Part shown: one piece after another, positions 23,433 through 35,551 of the stretch
Position numbering within the stretch: position 1 is the stretch's first letter
How the letters are laid out: each line of letters opens with the position of its first letter
The notes under the pieces: model-generated
Databases searched by the model: none
What the model saw: only the letters and a program-made list of their open reading frames with translations
Told to the model about the DNA's origin: nothing
Source of the DNA: Epinephelus fuscoguttatus
Taxonomy: Eukaryota > Chordata > Actinopteri > Perciformes > Serranidae
Direction of reading: 5' to 3'
Assembly: GCF_011397635.1 (NCBI RefSeq)
Contig: NC_064769.1
Span: forward strand, 20,291,207-20,355,206
DNA length: 64,000 nt
Made by a program: the position numbers and the translations under genes

Positions 23433-23884
23433 AAGTTATATAAAATATTTTGTCAAGCAAAAATTTCAAATATGTGCTTGTATCAGATTCACAAACACAT
23501 GGATTTGCAGGTTTTTTCAGCTGTTGTTTGGATAAAACAAGCAATTCAAAGATGTCACCTTGGCTCTGTGAATCTATAACAGGCATATTTCATTATCTTC
23601 TGACATTGTATTGACAAAACAAACAGTTTATTGAAGAATGAGTCATAAGATTAAACAGGGATTACATTTATTGTTGGTTCAAGCCCTGACGAAAAGTAAC
23701 AAAAAAACCCTCCTAACTCAAGCTACACCACTATACAGCAAAAGCCAAAGTCCTTAACAATATCTGTTCTAATGATTTTGATATATCAATCGACCCATGC
23801 AGCTCTGTTGTAATGTCAAGATAAAGCTGACCTATTATTTCTGCGGATTGTTTTGTTTGTGTTGCTCTAGTTGGGAGTGTAGAG

Positions 23885-26800
23885 ATGGGAAGTCTGGGCA
23901 GTAGGTTCCAGTCCCCCTCTCAGGGACCAGAGGAGGCTTCAGAGGGCACAAGTACCAGCCACAAGCCTGGATGTGAGTGTAAGAAGAGGAAACGAAATGC
24001 TCCGTGTGACTGCGACAGTGAACAAGAGGAGGACGATGCCATACTAGACACACCTCGCAGGCAAGTCTGGTTAAAAAAATGGATTAAATGTCACGTATAT
24101 TAAAGTCAGCAATATTTTTTCATGCAATTGTTTTTCTGTCTCCCTTGTTGTTTTTTCAAACTTGAGCAGGAAGAAATTGAAAAGTACATCACGCTACATT
24201 TATCAGACTTTGTTCCTGAATGGGGAAAACAGTGACATTCGCATCTGTGCTCTGGGACAGGAGTGGAATCTCCACAAAGTGTACCTCTGCCAGGTAACAC
24301 ATGAACATGAAAACACACCGAAGACAGTTAGTGATATATTCTTCCATGTGGGTTATTGTTTTCTGTCCTTAAACGCTTTTTTCCCCTCTTGTTTCTCTCC
24401 CTCCTTCTTGCATCATGCAGTCTGGGTATTTCTCCAGCATGTTCAGCGGCTCTTGGAAAGAGTCTAACATGATGGAAATCAGCTTGGAGATCCCCGACCA
24501 GAACATTGACACTGAAGGTGAGAGGGCCCCAGAAAGTCACAGAAAGCAGCAGATGACCGTGTTTGTTTGTTTACGTGTCTTACCAAAAGAACTTAACTTT
24601 TTTTTGTGTGTGTGTAGCTCTACAAGTCGTATTCGGATCTCTGTACCGGGATGATGTTCTGATCAAGCCCAGCAGGGTTGTCAGTATTCTTGCAGCTGCT
24701 TGTATGCTACAGCTGGTCAGTACTTTGTGAATCATATAACTGCATGTACAAAAATAATAATTTTACATTTTAGATAGTAGCTGATTTAATTCAATCTACT
24801 ATCTAATCTAAGTTATGGCGTCTTGTTGTCTACAGGATGGTTTGATCCAGCAGTGTGGAGAGACCATGAAGGAAAACATCAGTGCAAAGACAGTGTGTGG
24901 CTACTACGCTTGTGCGAGTATATATGGCCTGGATTCAGTCATGAAAAAGTCAGATTTTAATTTGTTCTGATTATTTAAAATCACAGTGATTAGACGATAC
25001 AACTGTTTTTATGCCATGTACTCACATCACACTGTATGTGTGTTTGTGCTTCTCTTTCTGCAGATGTCTTGAATGGCTTCTGAACAACCTGATGACCCAC
25101 CAAAATGTCGACCTGATGAAAGAACTTGGGTATGTGTGTGCAGCCTGTGTCCATATTTTAGGGATCATCGTAACTTTTCTGATAATGAAAATCTAATTTT
25201 CTATCAGCATGACCATCATGATTACAGCGTGCTGCTTGATTAAAAATAACTCAGTTAGTTTTAGTGCTGTGACATTTTTGTAAACATATTTTTATTGACA
25301 TTATAAATTTAGCAAGTTATGTAGAACTCTACCTAATAAGAACATATGGCATTATGTAAAATACAGTATTAATGACAATAATCATTTCTTGCATTTCAAT
25401 TTGGGTCCTCGCACTGCGTGGTGCTCGGGCCCTAATTCTAATAATAAAAATAAAATCCACATAAAAAAAGAAAACGTAAATAACTAGGAAGAGCTTTTTT
25501 TTGAAGTGGCTGAAATACATGTTACTGCGAACCCCCGTCCACAACTGTACATTGCTCAACTTCTGTAATGGTTGTCCTGCCTGCTTCTTCAAACTGGGAG
25601 CGTGCCGGCAGACATCTACTGTATGTAATACAGTGCTTTGAGGTAAATGGCTACTTTAAAAAATCTAAACTATTCCTTTAAACACATTGGGGAGGAGGTC
25701 ATCCAAGAAACAAAGGCCACCTATCTCCAAAATCACTGAATCTCAACACATTCCCACAAGCAATGATACAAAGTGCCTCGGTGTGAACTGCACTTATAAC
25801 ATTGTTCAGGAATATTGGGATCAAATCAATGTATTTAAATTCACAGGGGTGATATATGTTGTCATTACCAAATTATACTGTTTTATTTTCAGTCAAGTAG
25901 TAAGCATAATAATACATTTTATTTATAGGTGCCTTTCAAGACACTCAGGGTCACCTTACAGGCAAAGAGAGAAAATAATAACAGATTAATTAAGTCAAGA
26001 GAGAAGGAATAGAGTAGCATAAAAATAATAATAACATAACACTAGTTCTCACCTTTGCACATGCTGTGACAATTTTAATAAGGACAACTGGATGGCCGTG
26101 ATGAGTAAGTATGTTTCAAACCACCATATAAAAAATGTCTGTGATCATACTCACCCTGCGTCTCTGCACTGCAGGGTGGAGGTGATGGAGCAGCTCATCC
26201 AGTCCTCAGATCTGTTTGTCATGCAGGTGGAGATGGATGTATACACTGCTCTGAAAAAGGTACATGAAAATTTACATAAAACTCCCAGATGTGCTCTCTG
26301 CAGCATCAGACCTGTTTCTAAGAGCTCTTTTTTTAATCGCCTCTCTCTGCAGTGGATGTTTCTGCAGCTCAATTCGTTGTGGGACGGCCCAATCAAACAG
26401 CTGCTGGCTGACGCTGATGCCTGGCTTTGCAAACGCAGGACAGGTACAGTAAGGCCACATCTCCTGAAATACTTAGCTTCCTATGCATTGTCTTTAGATG
26501 TTTTACTCTGTGTCCAACTGACTTTGGTCCACAGACCTGTGTGAGAAAGAGCCTTTCCTGAACACAGAAGAGGGGGAACCTTTTCGTTCAGTGTTCAAAT
26601 ATGTGCGTCTCCAGTATATCATCAACGATTTGGCATCTGCGCGCATCTTGGAGAGAGACAATATTTTGCCCCCTGGTAAGATGTGACTCTGTCTGACATT
26701 TAATCATGAGTGTGCTCATTCTAGGAAACAAATCCAGTTATGTAGACCAATATTCTATTTTTATCTTTGTGCTTAAATCAGTTGATTAAGTTGTCTTATT

Positions 26801-28906
26801 TCATTATAAGTGGTGCAAAGAATTAGACACACATGCCTCAGTTTTACTTACATCTAACAGAAACTTGAAGTAAAATTGTAAAGCAGAGTTACCATGCGTC
26901 ATCCTAGTGTTTACAGGAATGCTCTTTCCATGTTTTTATGCACTGATAATACTTTATATTCCAGACTGGTTAACGTCGGTGTACAAAACGCAGTGGTTCG
27001 CTATGCTGCGGACAGAATTTGACAATGACAACGGGTGAGACTAAACATCTGTTATGTCACCTGTATTTTCCAGCTGCAGCAGTATCTTTATATAACTACA
27101 AAAACTGTATCTATAAAATATGATTTTAACACTGTTGGGATGACAAAGACACCTGTCTGTCATTAGTCCCCAGGAAGCCAACAAAGACGAGTTTGAGGTG
27201 AGCAGCATGAGGTGCGGCAGGAAACTGACCAAAGATGGAGATGTAAGTCGGACAGTCGTGCTGCTGCATAACTTTTGCTCCTGTAGAATGTGATTTGTTT
27301 AAGTTTTACATAACAAAAACAAATGTTTTCCTCTCCTCAGTACTGCTGGCGGTGGACAGGCTTCAACTTTGGTTTTGACCTGCTGGTGACCTACACAAAC
27401 CGCTTCATAGTCTTCAAGAGAAATACTCTGAGTCAGCCATGTGGGGGCGCTGTGAGTCTGCAACCACGAAGGCATCTGGCATTCAGGTGTGTAGCTCATT
27501 GAACCTTTAGGTATTATTGTAAAAGTCTGTGTCTATATCGTGGAGTTTAACATAAGCAAACTAAGATGATCTTTCGGAAAGTGTGACAATAAAAATTACA
27601 GGTGTAATCTATGAAAATAATCCAGCTGCAAGAAGAGTTTAATCAAAACAAATATTTAGTGTTAAAGCATTTTAAAGTGGCTTTACATTTATAGTCGTCT
27701 TACAAGTTAGGGATACATGTTGGAGCTCAATTGAAACAGAAATGGGAGTACAACACAGTGCAAAAGCAGTACACATTTACACTACAAGAATACAATACAT
27801 TTATAACAAAAAATACATTTACAAAAAAAATAGTTTACAATAAGGCCAGCAGTATTTTGTAAATATATTTTTTGTAAATGTGTTATTTTGTAAATATATT
27901 GTATTCCTGTGGTGTAATTTTGTACTGGTTTTGCACTGTGTTGTGCTGGCTTTCTGTATAGTGTTACGGCTGTCTGTGTATTCCCTGCTTCTGTCGTAGA
28001 CCTGCCCAGGTGTGCTGCCTGGCATGGAGGAGGTGGTTAAGAGCTCCTGTGCCAGCAGCAGAGGAGAGAGGCCTCTGGTGTGGATTTGAGGGTTTTAAAG
28101 GTGTTCATGTGATTATTTTTGGTCAGTGTTGGAGTTTTTGTTCGCACCATAGGGCCGCCTAAGGGTGGGGTGTAACAATAGCTACATGTGCTATCACATG
28201 ATCTGTTAGACAACAACCATTTGGTTGTGTATATCTAGAGGTGTGTCTCCTTATCCTGTTCTTGTCTGATGAGGAACTGGTGCCTGAAACATGTGATGAT
28301 ACAATTAAAATTTCCTAAAGAAGCTGTTTCTGTTGTGCGGATCCATTTTTTTAATTTGCTGTTCTGTCCAGCACCCCGTATTTATCGTTTTTGGATGTGC
28401 GTGCTGTTTTTCGAGTCTTCACTTTTCTAAGAAACCCTGTATGTCACACTTGTCATGTGTTGATAGAGCATTGGTTTTGTGACAAAAAGTAAAACTGCCA
28501 TATATTGAAGATGTAAAGAAAGAAGCAAATTTTCAAAGTCTGTATCCTTCCTTTGACAATCTTTTTGCGCTCAGGTTACGTCTGGCCTCGTTTGATAACC
28601 GTGGAAAGCTGGTCTGCAGTCGCTCAACAGGTTACCAGCTTCTAACTCTGGAGAAAGACCAGGTTAGTGAACACTGTAGACCTGTAGATGTAGACAACTC
28701 ACTTGTCGTGCCATTACCTCGTATAAGATGCTGTTCTTGACTTGCCTTTCCCTTCAATGACTCAGGAGTACGTGGTGATGAACCTGGACAGTCGGTTGTT
28801 AACATTCCCCCTCTACGTGTGCTGTAACTTCCTGTATACGTCGCCTCAGTCGGACCACCGTCCAGAGTCTTCAGAACAAGAGAGCACGACTCGCATCATG
28901 TCTTGA
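23885..28906 (+). CDS. gmcl1: Germ cell-less BTB/POZ protein
   Basis: Family members are BTB adaptors for CUL3 ubiquitin ligase at the nuclear envelope, needed for germ-cell formation in flies and sperm nuclear integrity in mice. Coding exons: 23885-24060, 24170-24293, 24421-24517, 24618-24715, 24836-24948, 25064-25129, 26175-26259, 26353-26443, 26535-26675, 26965-27034, 27167-27242, 27341-27486, 28575-28662 and 28766-28906. They total 1512 nt, giving 503 aa (human 515). It starts MGSLGSR, a possible N-myristoylation site, followed by a basic KKRKR. The BTB domain begins near KYIYQ-like SRYIYQTLFLNGENSDIRIC, then SGYFSSMFSGSWKES and FGSLYRDDVLIKPSRVV. The C-terminal block has SMRCGRKLTKDGDYCWRWTG and FNFGFDLLVTYTNRF. 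The first coding intron starts with GC (AG|gcaagt). Nothing is missing. Confidence 0.96.
25385..25515. repeat. Fragment of a common teleost repeat
   Basis: In gmcl1 intron 7. The phrase TTTCAATTTGGGTCCTCGCA followed by GTGGTGCTCGGGCCCTAATT and AATAATAAAAATAAA is one I recognise from many fish introns. The class is unknown and the borders are approximate. Confidence 0.5.
25905..25990. repeat. Repeat fragment
   Basis: ATTTTATTTATAGGTGCCTTTCAAGACACTCA is a short version of the start of the repeat at 38245 (TTTATTTATATTGCACCTTTC). In gmcl1 intron 7, within the long gap between coding exons 6 and 7. Confidence 0.4.
27487..28574. other. gmcl1 intron between coding exons 12 and 13
   Basis: AT-rich intron. 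It holds a small internal repeat of TTTGTAAATATATT and TTTTGTAAATGTGTT units near 27855-27900. No other feature is recognised. Confidence 0.5.
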
Positions 28907-30935
28907 TGCCTGTTCACCAGCCATTAACTGCTGCTCCCTCTGGTAATGCTGGGACACTGACACAAGCTTGTACGTACAATCCACCACCACATTTAACATC
29001 ATTTTGACATTGGACATACCATCTGCATGCTATGTAACCCAGTGAGGTGTTTAGGGAAACGTTTTGTATCGGTGTATTCAGTGTTTTGACACATCAAGAG
29101 TTGGCTACGCATACAAGGGGCTTACAGTGTGACAGAGACACTGGCCAAGAGGGATTAGGCCACCTTTGGACCTCTGCCATGAACTGTCTGCACTGGGATG
29201 TTGGACCATTTCTCAAGATGGAAAAACCCCAAGTCACTCATGGCAGCGGAGCCACTCTGGAATCTATTTCTCGATATATATGGGCGCATTATCACCTGGG
29301 AATATGGGAACATCATGAGGGAACAGCTCCAGAGAGTGAAACTGGACCTTTACTGACTTGTATGGGAAGTTTCAAGACTGTCGCTTGTTCTGACCATATG
29401 TAAATCGACTGTGGGATGTGTTCAGAGGTGTGGCCCTTCGCTACACAAAAACTCACCTGTCATTTGCACTGACTTGAATCGACGCCTCTGTGCAGCACGC
29501 ACACAAAATACCATGTATACCAACAGTGTTGTAAACTATATAGACACATTTCACATGACTTGTTGTTGCTGAAGATACTGAACAATCGCCGCCAACACTT
29601 TGCAGCTGTAAAGAGAGTTAATTAAAGATGGACACAGCATCACCAGCTGATAGAGATTCAACTTCATACCTGCTGCCACACACCACCTGTACTCCACTGA
29701 AGCTGCTTTCTCCGCCCTTGCAGCTATCTGAAAAGTTGGACGGTCAAATGATTGATACAAACAACAGACATCACTTCTGAATTGTGGAAAACTATTTAAA
29801 AGATGCAGTAAAAGTAGTAGTTGCAGTCATCACTGTTTGACTGGAGGTCCATCTCGCCATATCTCTGTGCTAACCTACGCCAGAGCAGTTTCTGATTGGA
29901 AAGTCCACCACCTCTTCTGTAAACTAGACAAAACAACATCACCATTTTCAGATCATATCCAGTATCAAGTACTTTGTAAATAATATTTACTGCAATATTC
30001 ATGTTATAGAACAACATTACATTCAAGTGATAAAGTCAGTAAAGTCACAAAGCCCAAGTAACCACGCTGTTGTTACATACATCTATGTAAACCTGCATTG
30101 TGAGGTCAAAAATCCAAAATCTTATTTCCATTGAGACACAAGCCTTCAGGAGTTTTTGTACATTAGCCTCATTGTTACAGCTTATACTTGGACGTTTGAT
30201 CATTGACACCAGCTTTCTTATGTTCACAGCGTAATGTTGAAATTCACAAATGTTGACAGACGTCAGATTTTGGGACGATCTGTCGTGTTTACCAGCTGCA
30301 CTGTCAAATGTCCTTTTACTGGTGTTAACTGGGGTCAGCGACTCCTGTTAGGCGGTGCCGTTGGTCATTTAGGAAGGATATTTAGTCAGGTTGTGTAATG
30401 GCAGGAATCTGTTGAAACAATATGGCTAAAGAGAGATTACAGTGCTGAAGGATCTCGCTGTTGAGGGTTTAAACCTGACACAAAATGAAGCACTGCCACA
30501 AACCTTTGCATGTAAACTGTTAACTAAAAGTCACTAGTGTTTTTAAGAGTTCATACAGTATCAAAAAACATGTAATCGTAATATTCAAGTGTACAGATCA
30601 TTTCTTACAGCCCTAATATTTAGACTTCTCCCACCACCACATGAAGTACCATTGCAGTTACATTGTTGTACACTTTTATACTTCTGATTAGGTCGTTATT
30701 TGTTTGGCAGTTATGGAGATCTGTTACCTCATGCTGTTTTGAAAACCTGTACCACGGACATCAGTACAACTCGCCTGTAAAGCTGCAGCTATAACTGTCA
30801 TGAAGTTCAGAGTTTATGGTGTTTTTTCATTTGGTTTTTATTTATTTTTTACTTCATTTGTATGGATTTATTTTTGCAAAAGGAAATATGTATACAAGTC
30901 TTGACAGCCAATAAAACTGCCCGTTCACATGGGCT
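28907..30935 (+). other. gmcl1: Probable gmcl1 3' UTR
   Basis: About 2 kb follows the stop before a clear AATAAA at 30910-30915 (CCAATAAAACTGCCC). A 118-codon open frame at 29047-29403 has no family resemblance and is best read as chance. Confidence 0.55.
30910..30915 (+). terminator. gmcl1: Candidate gmcl1 poly(A) signal
   Basis: AATAAA in an AT-rich context. It is the most convincing plus-strand signal after the gmcl1 stop. Confidence 0.5.
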
Positions 30936-31520
30936 GTGGTGCTATCACATGATGTTTTTCCGGTGTATGTCTTTACAACAGCTGCATGATTATACATGTA
31001 TATATGCTTGTGTACATATTAAAAAAGTTCTTGCCTCTGTGATGAACCTGATTTCGGTTTTAGTGATGTTCATGGAGACACAGCAACATATTAGACAAAG
31101 ATGTCCATCAGTTTTATTCTCTTAATGTCACATTTATCAGACGATCACTGACAAACTCCAGCCATTCCTACCCAACATCTTCTCTGCAAAATGGTCCAGA
31201 TTTAGCTCGATGTCCTCAGTTCAGTGAGAGCAACAGCAAATGTTTATCAGGAGTGAAAAAGATTGGATGAATCCCAGCAGATATTAGGCTCAGCTATGAT
31301 TTTAAAAAACATTTCTTACAGTCATCAACATACTAGCTGTCTTTATGTTTTTAGGGAAAAAATTGAGAACACCTAAGAGCTTTCTTTCTAATTATGTGAG
31401 TTTGGAGAGGATGTTTTAATCAAGACTAGCCTCTTAAAGTCTATCACTTGTTATTCTACACTGATAAAATGTATGGGACCTAAAATTGGCTTGAGAGTTC
31501 TGTCAGAGACAATCACACAT

Positions 31521-32299
31521 AACACTGATCAGCCAAAACATTAAAACCCACTGGCCAGGGAAGTGAATGACCTGTTCTGGTGGGATACCCTGTGTCCTGG
31601 CATTTATGTGGATGCCACTTGCCATGCACCACCTACCCTAACACGGTAACAGACCAAGTACATTTTCTCATGGCAACAGCACTCCTCACTGGCAGAGGCC
31701 CACAAGCAGGACAATGCACCATGCCACACCACCAGAACTACTCAGGAATGGCCCTAGGAACGTGACAAGGAGCTTAAGGTGACAACCTGACCTTCAAATA
31801 CCCAGATCCCAATCTGGTTGAGCTTCTGTAGGATATGCCGGTACCCCACCTCACAAACTACAGAACTCAAAGGATCTGCTGCCAATGCTATGGCTCCAGA
31901 CACCTCAGGACACCCTCAAGGTCCTGGGTCCATGCCTCACCAAGTCTGATCTACAGTGGGGCCTCTGTCCTGTTGAGATATGTACACAGAAACTCTGAGG
32001 TAGTGGCATATCCCACAAATGCCTGATCAGATTGGGATCTGGGAAACTTGGAGGCCAGGTCAATGCCTTGAGCTTTTGTTCATGCTCCTCGGGCCATTCC
32101 TGATTAGTTTTTGTGGTGTCACGTGGTGCATTGTCCTGCTGGAGGGGCCACTGCTATCAGGGGGGTACTGGGTCTGTAACAATGTTTGGGGTCAGTGGAG
32201 CATGTCAAGTTGTATCCACACGAAAGCCAGGATCAAAAGTTTCCCCAGAATCAATCGATCAATGTCATTTACTTTACCTGTCAGTGGCTGGTCGGTGTT
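31521..32299 (+). mobile_element. Rearranged palindromic Tc1-like element
   Basis: The left arm (31521 to about 31840) and the right arm (about 32004-32299) are diverged inverted copies. ACAATGCACCATGCCACACC near 31712 and ACAATGCACCACGTGACACC (inverse, near 32130) correspond. The outer ends read AACACTGATCAGCC and, inverted, AACACCGACCAGCC. Translation of either arm gives traces of a Tc1-type transposase end resembling QQDNAPCHT and PNSPDLNPIEHLWD, broken by stops and frameshifts. The 160-bp centre continues as the transposase 3' region. The element is inactive and older than the one at 9114. Confidence 0.65.
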
Positions 32300-33199
32300 G
32301 CTGTCTCACACACAGTGTTGTTGGCTGGACTTTTCTTTGTAATTGTTCTCAGAAATGATGCCATAGTTTCCTCAATAATGTGGATATCATTACAAATATA
32401 TTCTAAATGAAAGCAGTCAGTAAATGGATGTGTGGTTTATATCAGATCTACAGTGTTGCCTTTCTTGTACCGTTGTTTATTTGAGATTTTTTGGAGACAC
32501 TAAAATATATAGGAAAAGCATAACCGGTATTTTTCACTGCAGTGTCTCAATAGTTTCAAGCAGTGCTCATATTATTATAGAAGTAATGCAGTCCAAAACC
32601 GGGTACACCTACAGTACTTTTAATTCAGATATATAATAAACATATCTCACCATGAAGAGTCAGACAGTCACACAACAACTCAACAATAATAAAATGACAA
32701 AAAAAGAAGAATGAGGGACGAGAGGGCTCATACAGGAGAGAAAAAGGACATTCAGACCTTAGATAGATTCACATTTCAATTGCATGGTGTACTTTATATT
32801 TTAAAATGTGATACTCAGACATGCACACTTCTCTTCACAGCATGTTTGAGCTGTTACCTTGTTCACGCACATCAGATGCATCACTGGATTTATTTTTGTT
32901 GTTGCTGATAAACCAAGAGCTAATGAAACTCTCCGGAGAGGTAATTGTTTGTAGATTACACAGAACAGTCTCACATTGGGCAGTTTTAAATCTCCACAAC
33001 ACCAACATTCAGTGTCACAGCCTCTAAAACTTGTCAAGACTCATCCATTTTAAAACTCCACTCTCTCCACCTTTTCATGGTGTTCCAGCCCTCTATTCTT
33101 CAGGTGTTACTGGTCAAACTGGTTGAGTTAACTGACCATGTGCTGCTGTATGTGCGTGTAATGACCTCAGGCTGAGTCTCCGTGACAGACTATAACTTC
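32300..33199. other. Intergenic and probable fam136a 3' UTR
   Basis: On the minus strand an AATAAA at 32889-32894 could end fam136a, giving about 310 nt of 3' UTR. I see no other gene. Confidence 0.45.
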
Positions 33200-35315
33200 T
33201 CACTGCTGTATAGAGTCCAAATTCTCTTTGAGTCGTCGGGTCATGCTGGGGATCAGGTTCACGTGGTCATCCACACAGCTGCCCACGCAGCGGTCCATCA
33301 GTGATCGAACAGCTGGCTCCTTGGCGCCGGAGTCAAAAAGATCCTTCGCCTTGTCGTTGCAGTGCATCGTGCATCTGGTCAGACGGTCCTGGGAGGGGTG
33401 GGGGGGGGCAGAGAAGAGAGATGGTTTAGACTTACCAAAAGCAGACGAGAGAGGCATCCCAGTGGACATGGTTTGAGATTCACAGGCGGTTACAAATTTA
33501 GAAAGTAAAGATTTTTAGCATCTAATCAGCGATGGTGGAAATTTAAAACTTGTCCTTTTTGATAATTTAATACTTCAGTGCAAATGCAGTTGAAATATGG
33601 GGGAAATTAAACAAATACATCCCTTAAAAGGCTCATACAAATAAAAATGTTACATCATAAATGTGAAATTCTGGCAAATGTTGACTATTTAATGGTGCCA
33701 ATATGATGTGACGCCTTGGATAAGTCATGGAAAAAGCCTGTTCTTGAACAAGTATCATGTTGCCCTGGTTAACTCATTCTTTATGCCTGAAAATATCTAC
33801 AAAAAATTAAGTTGCTACATGGATGCATGATAAGATCAGCATGTCATTTGTAGGGGCCCATATTGGCTTTAAAAGGAAATATCTGAATTGGCCAACATGC
33901 TGAGAATATCGGTACCTCACTGGCAGTGGTGTAAAGTGGTTACAACAGGTCCCACTGCACGCTATTATGACGGGCCCGACAGTATACGCTATCATGCACA
34001 TATCGTCTTGTGCCATGATCAGAGACTTGATATTGGCTAACATTAACATACATATTACCCAGCAATCATCACTGCATATCTGCATATCACAAAACAATAC
34101 CTAAGAAATAAAAATTTTAAATTTTTTGATAGTTTATTTCGTTCAAACCCAGGGTGGGGGAGCCCCTCTGTGCAGAGTTTACATGTTCTCCCTGTGTCAG
34201 TGTGGGTTTTCTCCGGGTACTCCAGCTTCCTCCCACAGTTCAAAGACATGCAGGTTAATTGGTGACTCTAAATTTTCCGTAGGTGTGAGTGTGAATGGTT
34301 GTCTGTTTCTATGTGTCAGCCCTGTGATAGTGTGGCGACCTGTCCAGGGTGAACCCCGCCTCTTGCCCTATGTCAGCTGGTTTAGGCTCCAGCACCCCGT
34401 GACCCCCAACAGGATAAGTGTCTACAGAAAATACATGAATGAATATAATTTGTTACAGATGCTCTTTACTACTTTACAGAAAAAACCTGAAGGAGACGGG
34501 TTTGACTTTTTTTAAAAAAATTCCAATGTACATCTCTAGTTGTTACATCATTACCTTGAATCATATATATTACATACATATACAGATCCAGCGCAATTTG
34601 CAAAACATTTAGGACTAAAGCCTCGGACACCCAGGCCAAATGACACCATTATTGCAGGCTGACTTTATTGGAAATCTGGAAAATGTGATTGTGAAATTCC
34701 ATGACTTTTCCTGAGTTTCCATGACCTTGACCATCACCCGTTTATATTTTTACAGATTTTGAGGTTTAGTCTATTTTTCCAGCACACACTGGAGGGGTGG
34801 ACCCAGAAGACAATAATGTTTGGACTGCATATTCTCCTAAGAAACTAAAGTGACAGAAGCGGATGCATGTGAATGATGTCATACAGGTTGTGTGACAGGA
34901 AACATGTTTCTTAAAGTAGGGCTTTGATGCATAAGCAAAAGAAGGGAGGTATTCTTTTGAACTGTCTCTCACCTGAAACTTCTCCAGCTCTGAGGTAACC
35001 AGTCCCTGAGCTTTGGCCAGAGGGGTGTGACACCTCTCGATGCACTGATGCACCACAGTCATGGAGTCTGTGGAGCGTTCACAGCACTCTGCGCTGCACC
35101 TGAACATGCGACCCTGCAGCAACAACACACAGCTAACACGTGAGGAACACAGGTGCTGCACAGGTTAGACAGGTAGAAACACAAAGCACTGCATGCACAG
35201 CCAATGTTTATACGGCTATGACACCTGCCTGCATCACACGGATGTGATCCCTCTCCAGGCTTTGGACCATTTCTTCCACCACAGTGTGCACGCGTGCCTG
35301 ATGTGCCTCCGCCAT
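33200..35315 (-). CDS. fam136a: FAM136A, twin CX3C mitochondrial protein
   Basis: This is a small conserved protein of the mitochondrial intermembrane space. Its biochemical role is poorly defined, and human variants have been linked to familial Meniere disease. Three exons: 35315-35229, 35113-34973 and 33388-33200, totalling 417 nt and 138 aa, exactly the human length. It starts [20 protein letters not shown], continues with [11 protein letters not shown] and VHQCIERCH, then the paired CX3C motifs TRCTMHCND and [11 protein letters not shown], which would form disulfide-linked helices. Length and frame fit only if intron 1 uses a GC donor (CAG|gcaggt). A GT donor 4 nt downstream would break the frame. 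It is transcribed divergently from pcyox1. Confidence 0.95.
33920..34090 (+). repeat. Dispersed repeat, copy 1
   Basis: GGCAGTGGTGTAAAGTGG through CACTGCACGC, ATCATGCACATATCG and CAGCAATCATCACTGCATAT. Reverse-complement relatives of its end occur at 63810-63910. In fam136a intron 2. Confidence 0.55.
34137..34445 (+). mobile_element. tRNA-derived SINE (DANA/mermaid-like), copy 2
   Basis: Lacks most of the tRNA-like head. It carries GTGCAGAGTTTACATGTTCT, CTCCAGCTTCCTCCCACAG, GTCAGCCCTGTGATAGTG and GGCTCCAGCACCCCGTGACC. In fam136a intron 2, antisense to the gene. Confidence 0.8.
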
Positions 35316-35500
35316 CTCTGTCCGTCCTGCTCACTCCGAGAAGTCTTCACTGATATTTAAGATTCAAGTTTAGCATTTAAATCAGCCCGGACGGACGTGA
35401 TATACCCGCGGCGTCCCCTTCAAGTTCCTTTACTTTACACTTTTATTGTAACTAAGGTCACCTCCATTCAAGCATGGTTCAAGATGAGTACTCGTGCGCC

Positions 35501-35551
35501 ACTTCCGCTTAACTTCCGCAACCGGTTTTAGAAAAAAAAATCCTCTTCCGG
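35501..35551. promoter_or_regulatory. Cluster of three ETS/GABP-type sites upstream of fam136a
   Basis: ACTTCCGC at 35501-35508 and 35512-35519, and CTTCCGG at 35545-35551, are minus-strand GGAAG cores within 50 bp. They lie about 190-240 bp upstream of the fam136a ATG. GABP/NRF-2 sites of this kind are typical of nuclear genes for mitochondrial proteins, which suits fam136a. Occupancy is inferred. Confidence 0.5.

Noticed and set aside
29047-29403. 118-codon open frame after gmcl1
   Set aside because: It lies in the likely gmcl1 3' UTR, has no splice context, signal or recognisable motif, and its composition is not protein-like.
32019-32342. 107-codon frame upstream of fam136a
   Set aside because: It reads through the inverted right arm of the Tc1-like element at 31521-32299 in the wrong sense.
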